Shown here in pieces: positions 1 through 8,645 of a stretch of DNA of 64,000 nt; position 1 is the first letter of the stretch; the number at the start of each line of letters is the position of its first letter. The stretch is taken from the NCBI GenBank assembly GCA_965223305.1, contig CBDCWT010000088.1, forward strand, positions 186,001 through 250,000, written 5' to 3'. This DNA is from CBDCWT01 sp965223305 (GTDB lineage: Bacteria; Planctomycetota; Planctomycetia; Pirellulales; Pirellulaceae). Made by a program: the position numbers and the translations under genes. Under the pieces are notes generated by a model. It searched no databases and had not been told where the DNA came from. It saw only the letters and a list, made by a program, of their open reading frames with translations.

Positions 1-1292
1 CGCGGTATGTTGTACAACCACCTGCGCTCCAGCCACTCGAGCACCGAATCTGAATTTTCTCGATAGTGCGCTGGGTCTCGAATTGGAATCGCAACGGTTT
101 CGTTCATACGCAGCGAAAAATCCGCCGGACCTCGGGTCGCGGCAGTCAGGTTGTTCACATCGGTATCGATCAGCAGGAACTGGAGAGCTGGAATCTCATC
201 GCGCAAACCGATCTGTGTGGAAAGTCGTTGCCGCAAATACCGCAGTGTTTGGCCGGCCAGCGTACCGATGCCGACAAACAACGTCGGAACCAACTCGCAA
301 TCCGTTTGGGGATTGGACAGCGGCGCGAGCGTCTGAAGAGCTGTCGGGCACGGATAGTCGGTGGCGACGGCGCAGGTGATGGTCGTCGAACCCGAGTGTT
401 GCTGGCGCTCGGCTGGCGGCTCCCGCAGGGTCGTCTGGCTGCGGCGGCGCGGAGCCACGGTTCTAGCCTGCGGCTTGCTCGTTTTCAGCGCCGCGACAAA
501 CTCGCCACAGCTGTCAAATCTCCGCGCGGGGTCTTTCGATAGCGCCCGGGCGACGACCGACCGATCGTTGCTCGCCAGTGGAGCAAGGGACGGCTCGGTG
601 TGCAAATGCTGAGATGCCAACTGCGCCGCCGTACGGCCGGAAAAGGCCGGTTCCCCGGTCAGCATATACTGAAATACGATCGCGAGGCTGTATTGATCGC
701 TGTGCCGGTTCGGCTTGCCGTCGTAGATCTCCGGAGGTGCGTAGAGTGGAGTCATTCCCGCCACGAGTGTCTCGCTGGGCTCGTGCAGATCCTTCACCAT
801 GCCGAAGTCGGCCACTTTGACCCGTCCCGCGAGCAACAGCAGGTTCTCCGGCTTAACGTCGAGGTGCTGGAGCGAATGTTGCGTATAGAGATAGTCGAGG
901 GCGTCGGCAGCATCCGACAGGTATCCCAACAGTTCTTCGCGAGGAATCCCGGGGTGCCCTTCATCGCGCCGCTCCAGGAAACGATCGTTCAAACTGCGGT
1001 CGGCCAACTCAGTCACGATCACCAGGTGCCCGTCAATGACCTCGATCCGCTCAAGTGACAGCAACATCGGGTGCTGGACTTGCTTGATGCGGTTGAGGGC
1101 CTTGAGTTCGCGCTCGGCTTTGCGAGCGTTGATGGGCCCGTAGACGATTTTCACCGCCTTGAGCAGCCCCCCAGGCGCGTCAGACTTCCAGACTTCACCG
1201 AATCCGCCTTCGCCGATGCGCTCACGGAGCACGTAGCCGGGAATCGGCTCCCGTCGATTAAATACCTGTATCGGCGACGCGACCGTCTTCAC
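1..1292 (-). CDS. Ser/Thr protein kinase fused to a tubulin-like domain (C-terminus outside window)
   Basis: Read on the minus strand this is an open frame of 430 codons that leaves the window before a stop. The start is GTG at 1292: a TGA lies in frame just upstream and CAGGAG sits 7-8 nt before it. Residues 20-270 form a Hanks-type kinase: glycine loop GEGGFG at 27-32, lysine K48, catalytic loop HLDVKPEN at 143-150 and DFG at 162-164. After a Pro/Arg/Gln-rich linker, residues 335-430 read VPTLFVGIGTLAGQTLRYLR and then FLLIDTD, which resembles the glycine-rich N-terminus of the tubulin-like Tubulin_2 family; that assignment is less certain than the kinase. It probably phosphorylates Ser/Thr in the cytoplasm. 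The AAA ATPase gene lies 100 bp upstream on the same strand, so co-transcription is likely. The FHA protein encoded divergently could read its phospho-threonine marks (inference). Confidence 0.85.
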   Translation of the reverse strand, partial: MKTVASPIQVFNRREPIPGYVLRERIGEGGFGEVWKSDAPGGLLKAVKIVYGPINARKAERELKALNRIKQVQHPMLLSLERIEVIDGHLVIVTELADRSLNDRFLERRDEGHPGIPREELLGYLSDAADALDYLYTQHSLQHLDVKPENLLLLAGRVKVADFGMVKDLHEPSETLVAGMTPLYAPPEIYDGKPNRHSDQYSLAIVFQYMLTGEPAFSGRTAAQLASQHLHTEPSLAPLASNDRSVVARALSKDPARRFDSCGEFVAALKTSKPQARTVAPRRRSQTTLREPPAERQQHSGSTTITCAVATDYPCPTALQTLAPLSNPQTDCELVPTLFVGIGTLAGQTLRYLRQRLSTQIGLRDEIPALQFLLIDTDVNNLTAATRGPADFSLRMNETVAIPIRDPAHYRENSDSVLEWLERRWLYNIP

Positions 1293-1392
1293 GGTAGCAA
1301 GCTCCTGTCTGACGACAAATCGGACGCTTCAGGGTTCCGAAAGGTTATTATCCTGTTGTAATCAGTGAACGAGTTGCTGCCGGTCAACCTGC

Positions 1393-2712
1393 TCATACCG
1401 GAATATTCGTGAAGTAGCTCGCGACGACACGGTCGAACAGTTCTGTACTCATTTCTGTTGGACGATCGTAGTAGGAACAGTAGTTTCGAATTTGCCTCAG
1501 CAGGTCGCGCGGATGGCAACGACGCATAGGCCGACCCGTTGCGAGGTAGTGCCGTTGGACAACGTCCGTGATTACCTCGGCGCGGTACTCGCAATCGAAC
1601 TGCTCCGCAGCCATTTCGAACAGCTTAAAAAATTCCTCGTCACTCGGGTCACCCACTTCAATCTTGTAGGGGATCCGACGCAAGAAAGCCTCGTCGACCA
1701 GTTGACTTGGATCCAAGTTGGTCGAGAAAATAATCAATTGGTCGAAAGGCACTTGGATCTTCTTGCCCGTGCCCAGCGTGAGAAAGTCAAGGCGGTTTTC
1801 GAGCGGTACAATCCAGCGGTTCAGTAGTTCCGCTGGGGCAACCTGTTGGCGGCCAAAGTCGTCGATCAATAGGCAGCCGCAGTTGCTCTTCATCTGCAGC
1901 GGTGCTTCACTGGTGTTCGTACGAGGATCGTACCGAATCTCAAGGTTGTCCATCGTCAGCTCGCCGCCGACGATCACGGTCGGACGGCGGACTTTGATCC
2001 AACGATGGTCGTAGTCGTGTACTTTGACAACGCCTCCTGTGCCGCTCGCGACTTCCTGATGATAGGACGGATCGTACAACTTGATGATTTGCCCGCTGTC
2101 GATAACAGCATGCGGTATCCAAATCGACTGCCCAAAGCAGCCGGTGAGCCGTTTGGCGATCGTTGATTTGCCGTTGCCGGGCTGCCCGTACAAGAACATA
2201 CCGGCCCCCGAGTTCACCGCCGGACCCAACATGTCCAACAAATCGGGCGCCACACTGACACCTCGCAGAGCTTCCTTGAGATCCTCGTGGCCCGGCGCTT
2301 CGGCAGTAACCGACTGAGCCTCGACCGACAGCACATAGTCCATGAAAGGTACGGGCGCTGGGCCACTGTAGGCGGACGCGCGAAAACTGGACTGCGCAGC
2401 CTGGTTGCCTTGCTCGGTGAGCGTGTAGTAGTAGTCGTTGAATGGCGCCGCGCCCGAATGAACGATTAGCTGCCTCGTTCGCATGGAGCCGAAGACCTCG
2501 TCCAAGACCCCGAAGGGCAGGCAAAGGTTCTCGGCGATTCCCCTACCGCTGTACGTCCCCGACGCCGACAGGTGCTTGAGTACAAGCGATTCGACAAGCG
2601 AAACCGGCAGACCACACTCTCTCAGATCATTGGGTTGAGCGGGGTAGAAATTCTCCTCGGACAGGATTGTCGCCAACAACCCTCCCTCGAGTTCCAGTGT
2701 TTCTGTTGCCAT
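1393..2712 (-). CDS. AAA-family ATPase
   Basis: 439 residues. The Walker A motif GQPGNGKST is at about 176-184 and Walker B LLIDDFGR at 281-288. A sensor-like stretch FSTNLDP follows, then an arginine-rich segment (FLRRIPYK) and the C-terminal lid helices. The first 160 residues look like a small winged-helix-type region and have no motif I can name. No membrane segment or signal is visible, so it is cytoplasmic. Proteins of this shape are common in Planctomycetes and their substrate is unknown to me. It is followed by the kinase/tubulin-like gene after 100 bp and is divergent from the FHA-EAL gene, with a 262-bp shared upstream region. A possible -10 element (TAGAGT, minus strand, 2788-2793) lies about 75 bp before the start. 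Confidence 0.8.
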   Translation of the reverse strand: MATETLELEGGLLATILSEENFYPAQPNDLRECGLPVSLVESLVLKHLSASGTYSGRGIAENLCLPFGVLDEVFGSMRTRQLIVHSGAAPFNDYYYTLTEQGNQAAQSSFRASAYSGPAPVPFMDYVLSVEAQSVTAEAPGHEDLKEALRGVSVAPDLLDMLGPAVNSGAGMFLYGQPGNGKSTIAKRLTGCFGQSIWIPHAVIDSGQIIKLYDPSYHQEVASGTGGVVKVHDYDHRWIKVRRPTVIVGGELTMDNLEIRYDPRTNTSEAPLQMKSNCGCLLIDDFGRQQVAPAELLNRWIVPLENRLDFLTLGTGKKIQVPFDQLIIFSTNLDPSQLVDEAFLRRIPYKIEVGDPSDEEFFKLFEMAAEQFDCEYRAEVITDVVQRHYLATGRPMRRCHPRDLLRQIRNYCSYYDRPTEMSTELFDRVVASYFTNIPV

Positions 2713-2974
2713 GGACAGCTTTCCTAAACAGCCTTTGCCCGCTTCAGGCGCCGTCGACAGTGCAGCTGGACGGAACGAACCCGCAGAACTCTAGCACACA
2801 AATAGCGAGGGCGGTCCTAACGTGACGGTTCGGCGAATCGAAGCGATCGAGATACGTCTACCGGCAGCAAAGTCGCCCGCCTTGTTGCGACCGTTGCAGC
2901 CCGTCTGACAACCGTCATGTTCGTGTCAAACCGCGACGAAACCGGCTCCAGGAGCAGAGTCTGCTCGGCATTCG

Positions 2975-4141
2975 ATGTCGTCCCCAGCAAGCCATATCCT
3001 AGACTTTCCTGCACACATGGATCTGTCGATGAATACCCCCGCCAACAGTACACTCGCCCCGCCGGCCTTCTCGTCCACACACGCTGCCTGGTTTCTGGTC
3101 GGACAGCTCGCGCAGGATGCAACCGTGGTCGAAACGCCGATCACGGCACCACTGTCCACGATCGGACGCCATCCCGACTCCACGCTCTCCCTGGCAAGCC
3201 CAGCAGTCTCGACGCGGCATGCTGAGATCGCTCGGGAAGGCGACGTCCTCATCCTCCACGATCTGCACAGCACCAACGGAACGTACGTCAACGGGAAGAG
3301 AATCGAAGGCGAGGTGAGGATTCACCAGGACGATTTGATTCAATTCGCAGACGTGGCCCTGCGCGTAAGAATCCAAAGTGCGTCACAGTTCTCGCACACG
3401 CTGCAGGAGGACGTCTACGACCAGGCGCTGGCGCTCGTGCAGTTCGATCGCCTGATGAACAACAAAGAGGTAACTCCTAACTATCAGCCGATCGTCAAGA
3501 TGGGTGATCGAGAGACGGTCGCTTATGAAGTACTGGCTCGTAGCTCCCTCTACGGAGTGGAGACTCCCGGCGCAATGTTTCGAGCGGCCGCCAAGCTCAA
3601 CCTCGAAGTTCAGCTCAGTCGAATGTTGCGCTGCGAGGGCATCAGCCACAGCCGCAGCTTCGCACGGCCGCCGCACTTATTCGTCAACACGCACCCGGCC
3701 GAACTGTCTGAACCGGGACTGGATGAGGCCTTGCGCTCGGTGCGGGAGGTCAATCGTAGCCAGGCTCTGACGTTAGAAATTCACGAATCGGCGGTAAGTG
3801 ACCTGGCGACCATGAACAGGTTGAAGAAGTTGCTCGAGGAACTCGACATCAAGTTGGCCTATGATGACTTCGGCTCCGGACAAGCTCGCTTAGTCGAACT
3901 CATCGAGATACGTCCAGACTATCTAAAGTTCGACATCTCGCTGGTGCACCATATCCATGCTGCGACCGCGCAGCGGCAACAGATGGTCGCTTCCCTAGTG
4001 CGAATGGTGCGCGAACTAGGCGTCGTTCCTCTTGCCGAAGGCATCGAAAGCCAAGAGGAATATAAAGCCTGCCAGGAAATCGGCTTCGAACTAGGTCAGG
4101 GATACTACTTCGGCCGGCCAGCACCGGCTGTGGCGTACTGA
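2975..4141 (+). CDS. FHA domain - EAL domain signalling protein
   Basis: 388 residues. An FHA domain spans about 58-132, with GR at 64-65, STRH at 79-82 and NG at 101-102, the residues that bind phosphothreonine in this family. An EAL domain fills 160-384. The usual metal and catalytic positions are all kept: E185 in EVL (in place of EAL), N238, E268, DDFG at 297-300, K318 and E355. It could therefore hydrolyse cyclic di-GMP, with activity or location set by binding a phosphorylated partner. The combination suggests a link between the neighbouring kinase and c-di-GMP signalling (inference). Other ATGs at 3017 and 3029 are possible; none has a clear ribosome binding site. The last 50 bases are repeated in altered form at 5181-5219. 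Confidence 0.88.
   Translation: MSSPASHILDFPAHMDLSMNTPANSTLAPPAFSSTHAAWFLVGQLAQDATVVETPITAPLSTIGRHPDSTLSLASPAVSTRHAEIAREGDVLILHDLHSTNGTYVNGKRIEGEVRIHQDDLIQFADVALRVRIQSASQFSHTLQEDVYDQALALVQFDRLMNNKEVTPNYQPIVKMGDRETVAYEVLARSSLYGVETPGAMFRAAAKLNLEVQLSRMLRCEGISHSRSFARPPHLFVNTHPAELSEPGLDEALRSVREVNRSQALTLEIHESAVSDLATMNRLKKLLEELDIKLAYDDFGSGQARLVELIEIRPDYLKFDISLVHHIHAATAQRQQMVASLVRMVRELGVVPLAEGIESQEEYKACQEIGFELGQGYYFGRPAPAVAY
4091..4141 (+). repeat. Direct repeat, copy 1: 3' end of the FHA-EAL gene
   Basis: The last 51 bases of the FHA-EAL gene share 24 identical bases at their start and 14 identical bases at their end (through the stop codon) with 5181-5219. The middle differs by a 12-base, in-frame shortening. 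The pair brackets the DUF4365/small-protein cassette. Confidence 0.85.
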
Positions 4142-4345
4142 CGATCGACCAAGCTAGCAGCGCCGGCTAGTTTGGCCAACTCACCAGATTGCACCCATCC
4201 CATGGGGAGCACAACTGTTGCCGGCAGTTCTTGCTAAGGGAAGCACTGCTATCAGCCCGAAGAAGGCAACAGGGTCTAGTTCTATCTCCGCAATTGACCT
4301 TCTTCGATGGCCGTTCATACGGCTATGATCCGCGAGTTTTCGCTG

Positions 4346-4900
4346 ATGGCTCGAAAAAAACGCAGGCGGCCAAAAGTCCGTGACCAGTCGCACATCATCG
4401 CCGATCTGTCAGTTAATTTCCTGGAGCGGAAGGTGCTACAGAGAGGACACCAACTCGTTCGGATGCCGGCACCAGAGTACGGAATCGACGCATGGATGTA
4501 TCATTTCTCGCCCGAAGGATACCCCGAGAACGGTCATGTGTTCTTCCAGCTCAAGGCGACCAATTCCATCCGCATTGTGGAAAACGGACGGTTCGTTACG
4601 GCGAAGGTCGAATCACCCCATCTTCGAGATTGGTGGTATCGCAAACATCACCCAGTTGTTCTAGTCCTGTATGACGCCGCTAATGACCGAGCCTACTGGA
4701 TTGACGTAGAGGCATACTGTGACGAACTGAACAAGACTGAGCCACGACGGCTCACGCTCGACCAACAGACGGTTACCGTTCGTGTTCCGGTCAAGAACAA
4801 ACTGACCCTGCGGGCCGTCGATCATTTTCGCCGGTTGTCACTGTCCCGGATGGAGCCAAATGACTGTCACCAACAGGATGTTGCAGGACTTGGTCGCTGA
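4346..4900 (+). CDS. DUF4365-type protein, PD-(D/E)XK nuclease-like
   Basis: 184 residues from the ATG at 4346; earlier ATGs at 4307 and 4325 are possible and none has a good ribosome binding site. The sequence fits the DUF4365 family: YGIDAWM at 45-51, FFQLKATNS at 66-74, then HPVVLVLYDAANDRAYWIDV. The D48...QLK70 pattern resembles the D...(E/Q)xK core of the PD-(D/E)XK nuclease fold, which is the usual view of the family; catalysis is inferred. The N-terminus is very basic (ARKKRRRPK). DUF4365 genes often sit in defence or accessory islands. The next gene overlaps it by 41 bases and has its own GGAG site, so the two are probably translationally coupled. The pair lies between two copies of the FHA-EAL 3' end, which suggests it arrived as a unit. 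Confidence 0.7.
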   Translation: MARKKRRRPKVRDQSHIIADLSVNFLERKVLQRGHQLVRMPAPEYGIDAWMYHFSPEGYPENGHVFFQLKATNSIRIVENGRFVTAKVESPHLRDWWYRKHHPVVLVLYDAANDRAYWIDVEAYCDELNKTEPRRLTLDQQTVTVRVPVKNKLTLRAVDHFRRLSLSRMEPNDCHQQDVAGLGR

Positions 4901-5129
4901 GTTAGGGTTCACAAAAGGCGAGTCCACTGACAGAGGCAATCGCTTCTGGAATCACGTGGACGGGATAACCGTCGTGCTGCCCGACAATCGAAGCACGCAC
5001 CCAGCGACGCAAGCAGATGTTTTCACCCTCCGCGGCCACTTGGACAACAAGGGGCTGCTCGCCACCGATGAGTTTGACAGAGCCCTCGGCATTAGGCCAG
5101 CGGGTGCCGGAACGGCGCGGCGAAGGTAG
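4860..5129 (+). CDS. Small HicA-like protein, partner of the DUF4365 gene
   Basis: 89 residues. The start ATG at 4860 has GGAG 4 nt upstream and lies inside the end of the DUF4365 gene. The pattern LVAELGFTKG...RFWNHVDGITVVLPDN...LRGHLDNKGLL is like the small alpha-beta-beta-alpha HicA fold (a helix with xLGF, two strands, then a closing helix), but the catalytic histidine of HicA toxins is not obvious, so toxin activity should not be assumed. The last ten or so codons (GAGTARRR) come from a copy of repeat family E that begins near 5100, so the original C-terminus was probably around residue 78. It could be an accessory or immunity partner of the nuclease-like protein, or simply a conserved planctomycete small protein. 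Confidence 0.6.
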   Translation: MTVTNRMLQDLVAELGFTKGESTDRGNRFWNHVDGITVVLPDNRSTHPATQADVFTLRGHLDNKGLLATDEFDRALGIRPAGAGTARRR

Positions 5130-5138
5130 TCGTACGCC
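5100..5138. repeat. Repeat family E, partial copy
   Basis: GTGCCGGAACGGCGCGGCG followed by a short spacer and TCGTACGCCG matches copies at 41812-41849 and 50227-50245. It runs through the 3' end of the small HicA-like gene. Confidence 0.65.
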
Positions 5139-5180
5139 GAACGACGACCTCCTGCATCGCCTGTGCTGGCCTCGAAGCCG

Positions 5181-5219
5181 CTAGGTCAGGGATACTACTT
5201 CGGCACTGTGGCGTACTGA
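5181..5219 (+). repeat. Direct repeat, copy 2: second FHA-EAL 3' end
   Basis: 39 bases matching the end of the FHA-EAL gene (24 + 14 identical bases) and still in its reading frame, ending LGQGYYFGTVAY-stop. There is no start codon or room for a gene here. It is a remnant or a duplicated target. Confidence 0.85.
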
Positions 5220-5230
5220 GCAGCTGTTTC

Positions 5231-7222
5231 CTACAGGAAATATTCAAAGTCCTGTTCGGTCCGCGCTCGCCGGTGGACTTGGAAGATGTGAGCTGGCGTG
5301 GCATGCGGGTCCAGTTCGACGTAATTCTGCTCGCCATGCCATAAGAAGCGGGAGCCGTCCAGCATGTCGTGCAGCTGATAGGGATGAGTGGCGTCGAGCT
5401 GCAGCTCGTCGAGCGGTAGCCGCACCCAGCCGGACTGCGTGTACCTGGTGTCGAGGTTGACGACCACCAGTACTACCTCTGATCGGTCGGGCGATGACTT
5501 GCTGTAGCAAATCAGCTGGTCGTTGTCGATGTCGTGAAACTGCAGCCCGTCGTTCCGCTGCAGCACGGGGCAGACTCGGCGAATCTCATTTACTCGCCCG
5601 ATAAACGCACTCAAGCTGTCGGCCCGCTCTAGGTCGTGAAAGTGCACCTGGTACTTTTCGGAATCTCGATATTCTTCACTGCCTGGCTCGCGAGGAGCGC
5701 TCCAACAATGCTCGTAGGGTGGACCGTAAATGCCGTAGTTGCTCGACAGTGTGGCGGCGAGGACGAGCCGCGACTTGAATGCGGGCGGCCCGCCAACTTG
5801 CAGGTACTCCGTCAAGATGTCCGGCGTGTTGGGCCAGAAGTTGGGACGAAAGAACTCGCGAACCTCGGTCTCTGTTAGCTGACCCAAGTATTCGACCAAC
5901 TCGTGTTTGGTGTTTCGCCAAGAGAAGTAGGTATAGGATTGCGTAAAGCCCAGCTTCGCTAGGCGGTACATGATCTTTGGACGGGTGAAGGCTTCGGATA
6001 GAAACAAAATCCCAGGGTGATCCTGTCTCAGCTCGCCGATGCACCACTCCCAAAAGGCGAACGGTTTGGTATGCGGATTGTCGACACGGAAGATCCGCAC
6101 GCCCTGCTCGATCCAGAACTCGAAGACATTCTTCAGCTCGCTCCAAAGCCCCTTCCAATCGCTGCACTCGAAGTCGAACGGGTAGATGTCTTGGTACTTC
6201 TTCGGTGGATTCTCGGCGTATTGAATCGTCCCATCCGGTCGCTGGCGGAACCAATCAGGGTGCAGTTTGACGTAGGGGTGATCTGGAGCGCATTGAAAAG
6301 CGATGTCCAGCGCGATCTCAATGCCGTGCCGCCGCGCCGTCTCGACTAAGTGACGGAAGTCCTCAAGAGTGCCGAGTTCGGGATGAATCGACTTATGTCC
6401 CCCTTCCGAAGCACCGATGCCCCAGGGACTGCCTACATCGTCCGGCTGAGCCTCCGTCGCGTTGTTCCTGCCCTTGCGGTGAATCTTTCCTATCGGATGA
6501 ATGGGCGGCAAATAAAGCACATCGAATCCCATCCGGGCCACGTAGTCCAGCCGTGATTCCACGTCCTTCAATGTGCCGTGAACACCCGGCCGGCTCGCTG
6601 CCGAGCGGGGAAACATCTCATACCACGAACTAAAGCGAGCCTTCTCGCGGTCGACATAAACAGTTCGCTTAGGTTGGTAAGTGGTGGCGAACTCTCGGCC
6701 AGTGTTGCGACCCATCAACACCAAAAGCTCGGCGTCGTCAGCAAACTGTCCCCAGTCTCCTGTCGCTGGTTGGCTGCGGAAACGCTGGGCCCAATCCAAC
6801 AGTCTGGCACGATCCGCTTCGCCAGCCCGGCCCGCCGCGGCCTCGATCAGATCCGCGCCAATCTGCACATCTACCGGGCTGACCTGGTCCACAGCGACTC
6901 GCTTGCTGAAGTCCGAATGCCACGTCAAAAAGCGATCGATCCAGGCCTGTACGGTGTAGTAGTAGGTGCCGATCTGGTCGACCCAGAACTTGGCTTGCCA
7001 ACGATCGTTGACCAGCGGCCGCATGGGAACTTCTTGCCACTCGCCCTTGTCCCCCGCGCGATACTGCAGGCAGATGGAAAGCCGATCGTGCCCGTCGCAG
7101 AATGCATCAGCTTCGACCGTGACAGGATCACCCACGACACGTTTAATCGGATAGCGGCCCCCGTCAATTTCCGGTGTCACGTGCTCAATCACGACGCGAC
7201 TTCGTCCCTGGGATTTCGACAT
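5231..7222 (-). CDS. glgE: Alpha-1,4-glucan:maltose-1-phosphate maltosyltransferase
   Basis: 663 residues, the expected length for GlgE (GH13). It transfers maltosyl units from maltose-1-phosphate to the non-reducing end of alpha-1,4-glucan. An N-terminal beta domain with PIKRVVGDPVTVEADAFCDGHD is typical, followed by a (beta/alpha)8 barrel. The nucleophile is D381 in FRVDNPHTKP and the acid/base E410 in FLSEAFTRP; the family blocks YLPPIHPIG, HPELGT and PPKKYQDIYP are present. Cytoplasmic. It lies 207 bp downstream of the GlgM-type glycosyltransferase gene on the same strand. GlgM makes maltose-1-phosphate, so the two form the last two steps of the GlgE route to glycogen-like glucan. No TreS/Pep2 or branching enzyme is in the window. 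Confidence 0.95.
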   Translation of the reverse strand: MSKSQGRSRVVIEHVTPEIDGGRYPIKRVVGDPVTVEADAFCDGHDRLSICLQYRAGDKGEWQEVPMRPLVNDRWQAKFWVDQIGTYYYTVQAWIDRFLTWHSDFSKRVAVDQVSPVDVQIGADLIEAAAGRAGEADRARLLDWAQRFRSQPATGDWGQFADDAELLVLMGRNTGREFATTYQPKRTVYVDREKARFSSWYEMFPRSAASRPGVHGTLKDVESRLDYVARMGFDVLYLPPIHPIGKIHRKGRNNATEAQPDDVGSPWGIGASEGGHKSIHPELGTLEDFRHLVETARRHGIEIALDIAFQCAPDHPYVKLHPDWFRQRPDGTIQYAENPPKKYQDIYPFDFECSDWKGLWSELKNVFEFWIEQGVRIFRVDNPHTKPFAFWEWCIGELRQDHPGILFLSEAFTRPKIMYRLAKLGFTQSYTYFSWRNTKHELVEYLGQLTETEVREFFRPNFWPNTPDILTEYLQVGGPPAFKSRLVLAATLSSNYGIYGPPYEHCWSAPREPGSEEYRDSEKYQVHFHDLERADSLSAFIGRVNEIRRVCPVLQRNDGLQFHDIDNDQLICYSKSSPDRSEVVLVVVNLDTRYTQSGWVRLPLDELQLDATHPYQLHDMLDGSRFLWHGEQNYVELDPHATPAHIFQVHRRARTEQDFEYFL

Positions 7223-7429
7223 GTATTGAACCTGAGTGAAAGATCTGGTTTATCAGCGGTCGGCGTCCATCACTGAATCCGGCTGCAAACTGCCGATGGC
7301 GTTTCCTAAGGCGCTGCAAAACAGTAGGTTGGCGATTTCTTGTCCTCATACTGCCTCTCTCCCGACTACTGTCGCCGTGCAAGGCAGGGGAGAGGGAATA
7401 GAAGTCGGCAACCTACTGTCGGGTAACTC

Positions 7430-8638
7430 CTAACCGCGGATTACCGATTCGTAGAGCGCTTGAGTCTGCCGCGCAATGTTCGTCCAGCTAAACCGTTCCC
7501 GCGCGCGGATCATTCCCTGCTCGGCGAAGGCATCACGGAGTCTTTCATCGCCCAACAGCCGGTTGATGCCGTCAGCAAGATCGCGAGCAAATCGCTCCGG
7601 AGCAACCGGCTCGAACGGTGCTGCGGATTGCTGCTCCAAAGGCACGAGTGTTCCAGTTTCCTCGGGCACGACGACTTCCTTGATTCCACCGACAGCACTG
7701 GCGACGACCGCAGTACGGCACGCCATCGCTTCCAAGTTGATGATGCCAAACGGCTCGTAAATGGAAGGGCAGCAGAACACGGCGGCGTGGCTGTACATTT
7801 GGATCAGCGACGTCTTATCCAACATCTCCTGCACCCAAATCACGTTCCCCCGCTGCTGCTGGACACGGGCAACCGAAGATTCCATCTCGGCGGCGATCTC
7901 GGGCGTGTCGGGCGCTCCGGCCAGCAACACAATCTGTGCCTCGGACGAGATATGTGGAATCGCATTTACCAAGTGGATAATGCCCTTTTGTCGAGTCACG
8001 CGGCCCACGAACAGAACGTAAGGTCGATCGGGATCCACGCCGTGCTTGAGCAGCGCGCCGGTCTCCACCGTGGGAGCGTACTCATCACAATCAATGCCGT
8101 TGTGAATGACCGCGACGTTGTCCTCAGCGACGTCGAACAGCCGCAGCACGTCCCTTTTTGATTCTGCGGATACACCGATCACGGCGTCAGCCATTTCGAT
8201 TGCCGTCTTTTCGACCCAAGTAGACAGATCATAGCCACGGCCCAACTGCTCACGCTTCCAAGGGCGGAGTGGCTCTAGCGAGTGTGTGGTAACGACGAGA
8301 GGGATCCCGTAACTGATCTTCGCCAAGATGCCCGCGAAGTGGGAGTACCACGTGTGACAATGGGCAACGTCGGCGTCGACAACGTCTGCCAACATGCTCA
8401 TGTTGGTGTCGAGCGTGTCGAGCGCTCCCTTTAGCTTGTCATCCAGACCTGCGTACGTCTCTCCACCAAACGGATACGCGCTGAGCCGGATGCCGGCAGG
8501 CGGCGAAGGTTGCTCGCCGAAGCTGCGCACTTCGACGTCCATCAGCTTCGCCAACTCTCGGGACAAGTAGTCGACATGTACACCGGCGCCACCGTACACG
8601 TGCGGTGGGTATTCTCGCGTCAGCAGCAACGTCTTCAC
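7430..8638 (-). CDS. glgM: GT4 glycosyltransferase, GlgM type (ADP-glucose: maltose-1-phosphate synthase / glycogen synthase)
   Basis: 402 residues from the GTG at 8638, giving the family N-terminus MKTLLLTREYPPHVYGGAGVH; a TTG at 8653 is the alternative. It is a GT-B fold enzyme: KTLLLTREYPP and GGAGVHV at the N-terminus, VGRVTRQKG in the middle, and the donor-site block CPSIYEPFGIINLEAMAC near 300. It is closest to the actinobacterial-type glycogen synthase now known as GlgM, which joins ADP-glucose and glucose-1-phosphate to maltose-1-phosphate; ordinary glucan elongation is the alternative. The adjacent GlgE gene favours the first. The start lies only 7 bp after the stop of the DUF1501 gene, so the two are very probably in one transcript. 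Confidence 0.88.
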   Translation of the reverse strand: MKTLLLTREYPPHVYGGAGVHVDYLSRELAKLMDVEVRSFGEQPSPPAGIRLSAYPFGGETYAGLDDKLKGALDTLDTNMSMLADVVDADVAHCHTWYSHFAGILAKISYGIPLVVTTHSLEPLRPWKREQLGRGYDLSTWVEKTAIEMADAVIGVSAESKRDVLRLFDVAEDNVAVIHNGIDCDEYAPTVETGALLKHGVDPDRPYVLFVGRVTRQKGIIHLVNAIPHISSEAQIVLLAGAPDTPEIAAEMESSVARVQQQRGNVIWVQEMLDKTSLIQMYSHAAVFCCPSIYEPFGIINLEAMACRTAVVASAVGGIKEVVVPEETGTLVPLEQQSAAPFEPVAPERFARDLADGINRLLGDERLRDAFAEQGMIRARERFSWTNIARQTQALYESVIRG

Positions 8639-8645
8639 GAATCTG

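Noticed and set aside
66..1361. Plus-strand open frames over the left end
   Set aside because: They are antisense to the kinase/tubulin-like gene, which shows clear motifs on the minus strand.
5160..5219. A second, truncated EAL gene
   Set aside because: Only about 17 in-frame codons remain, with no start; it is a duplicated gene end.
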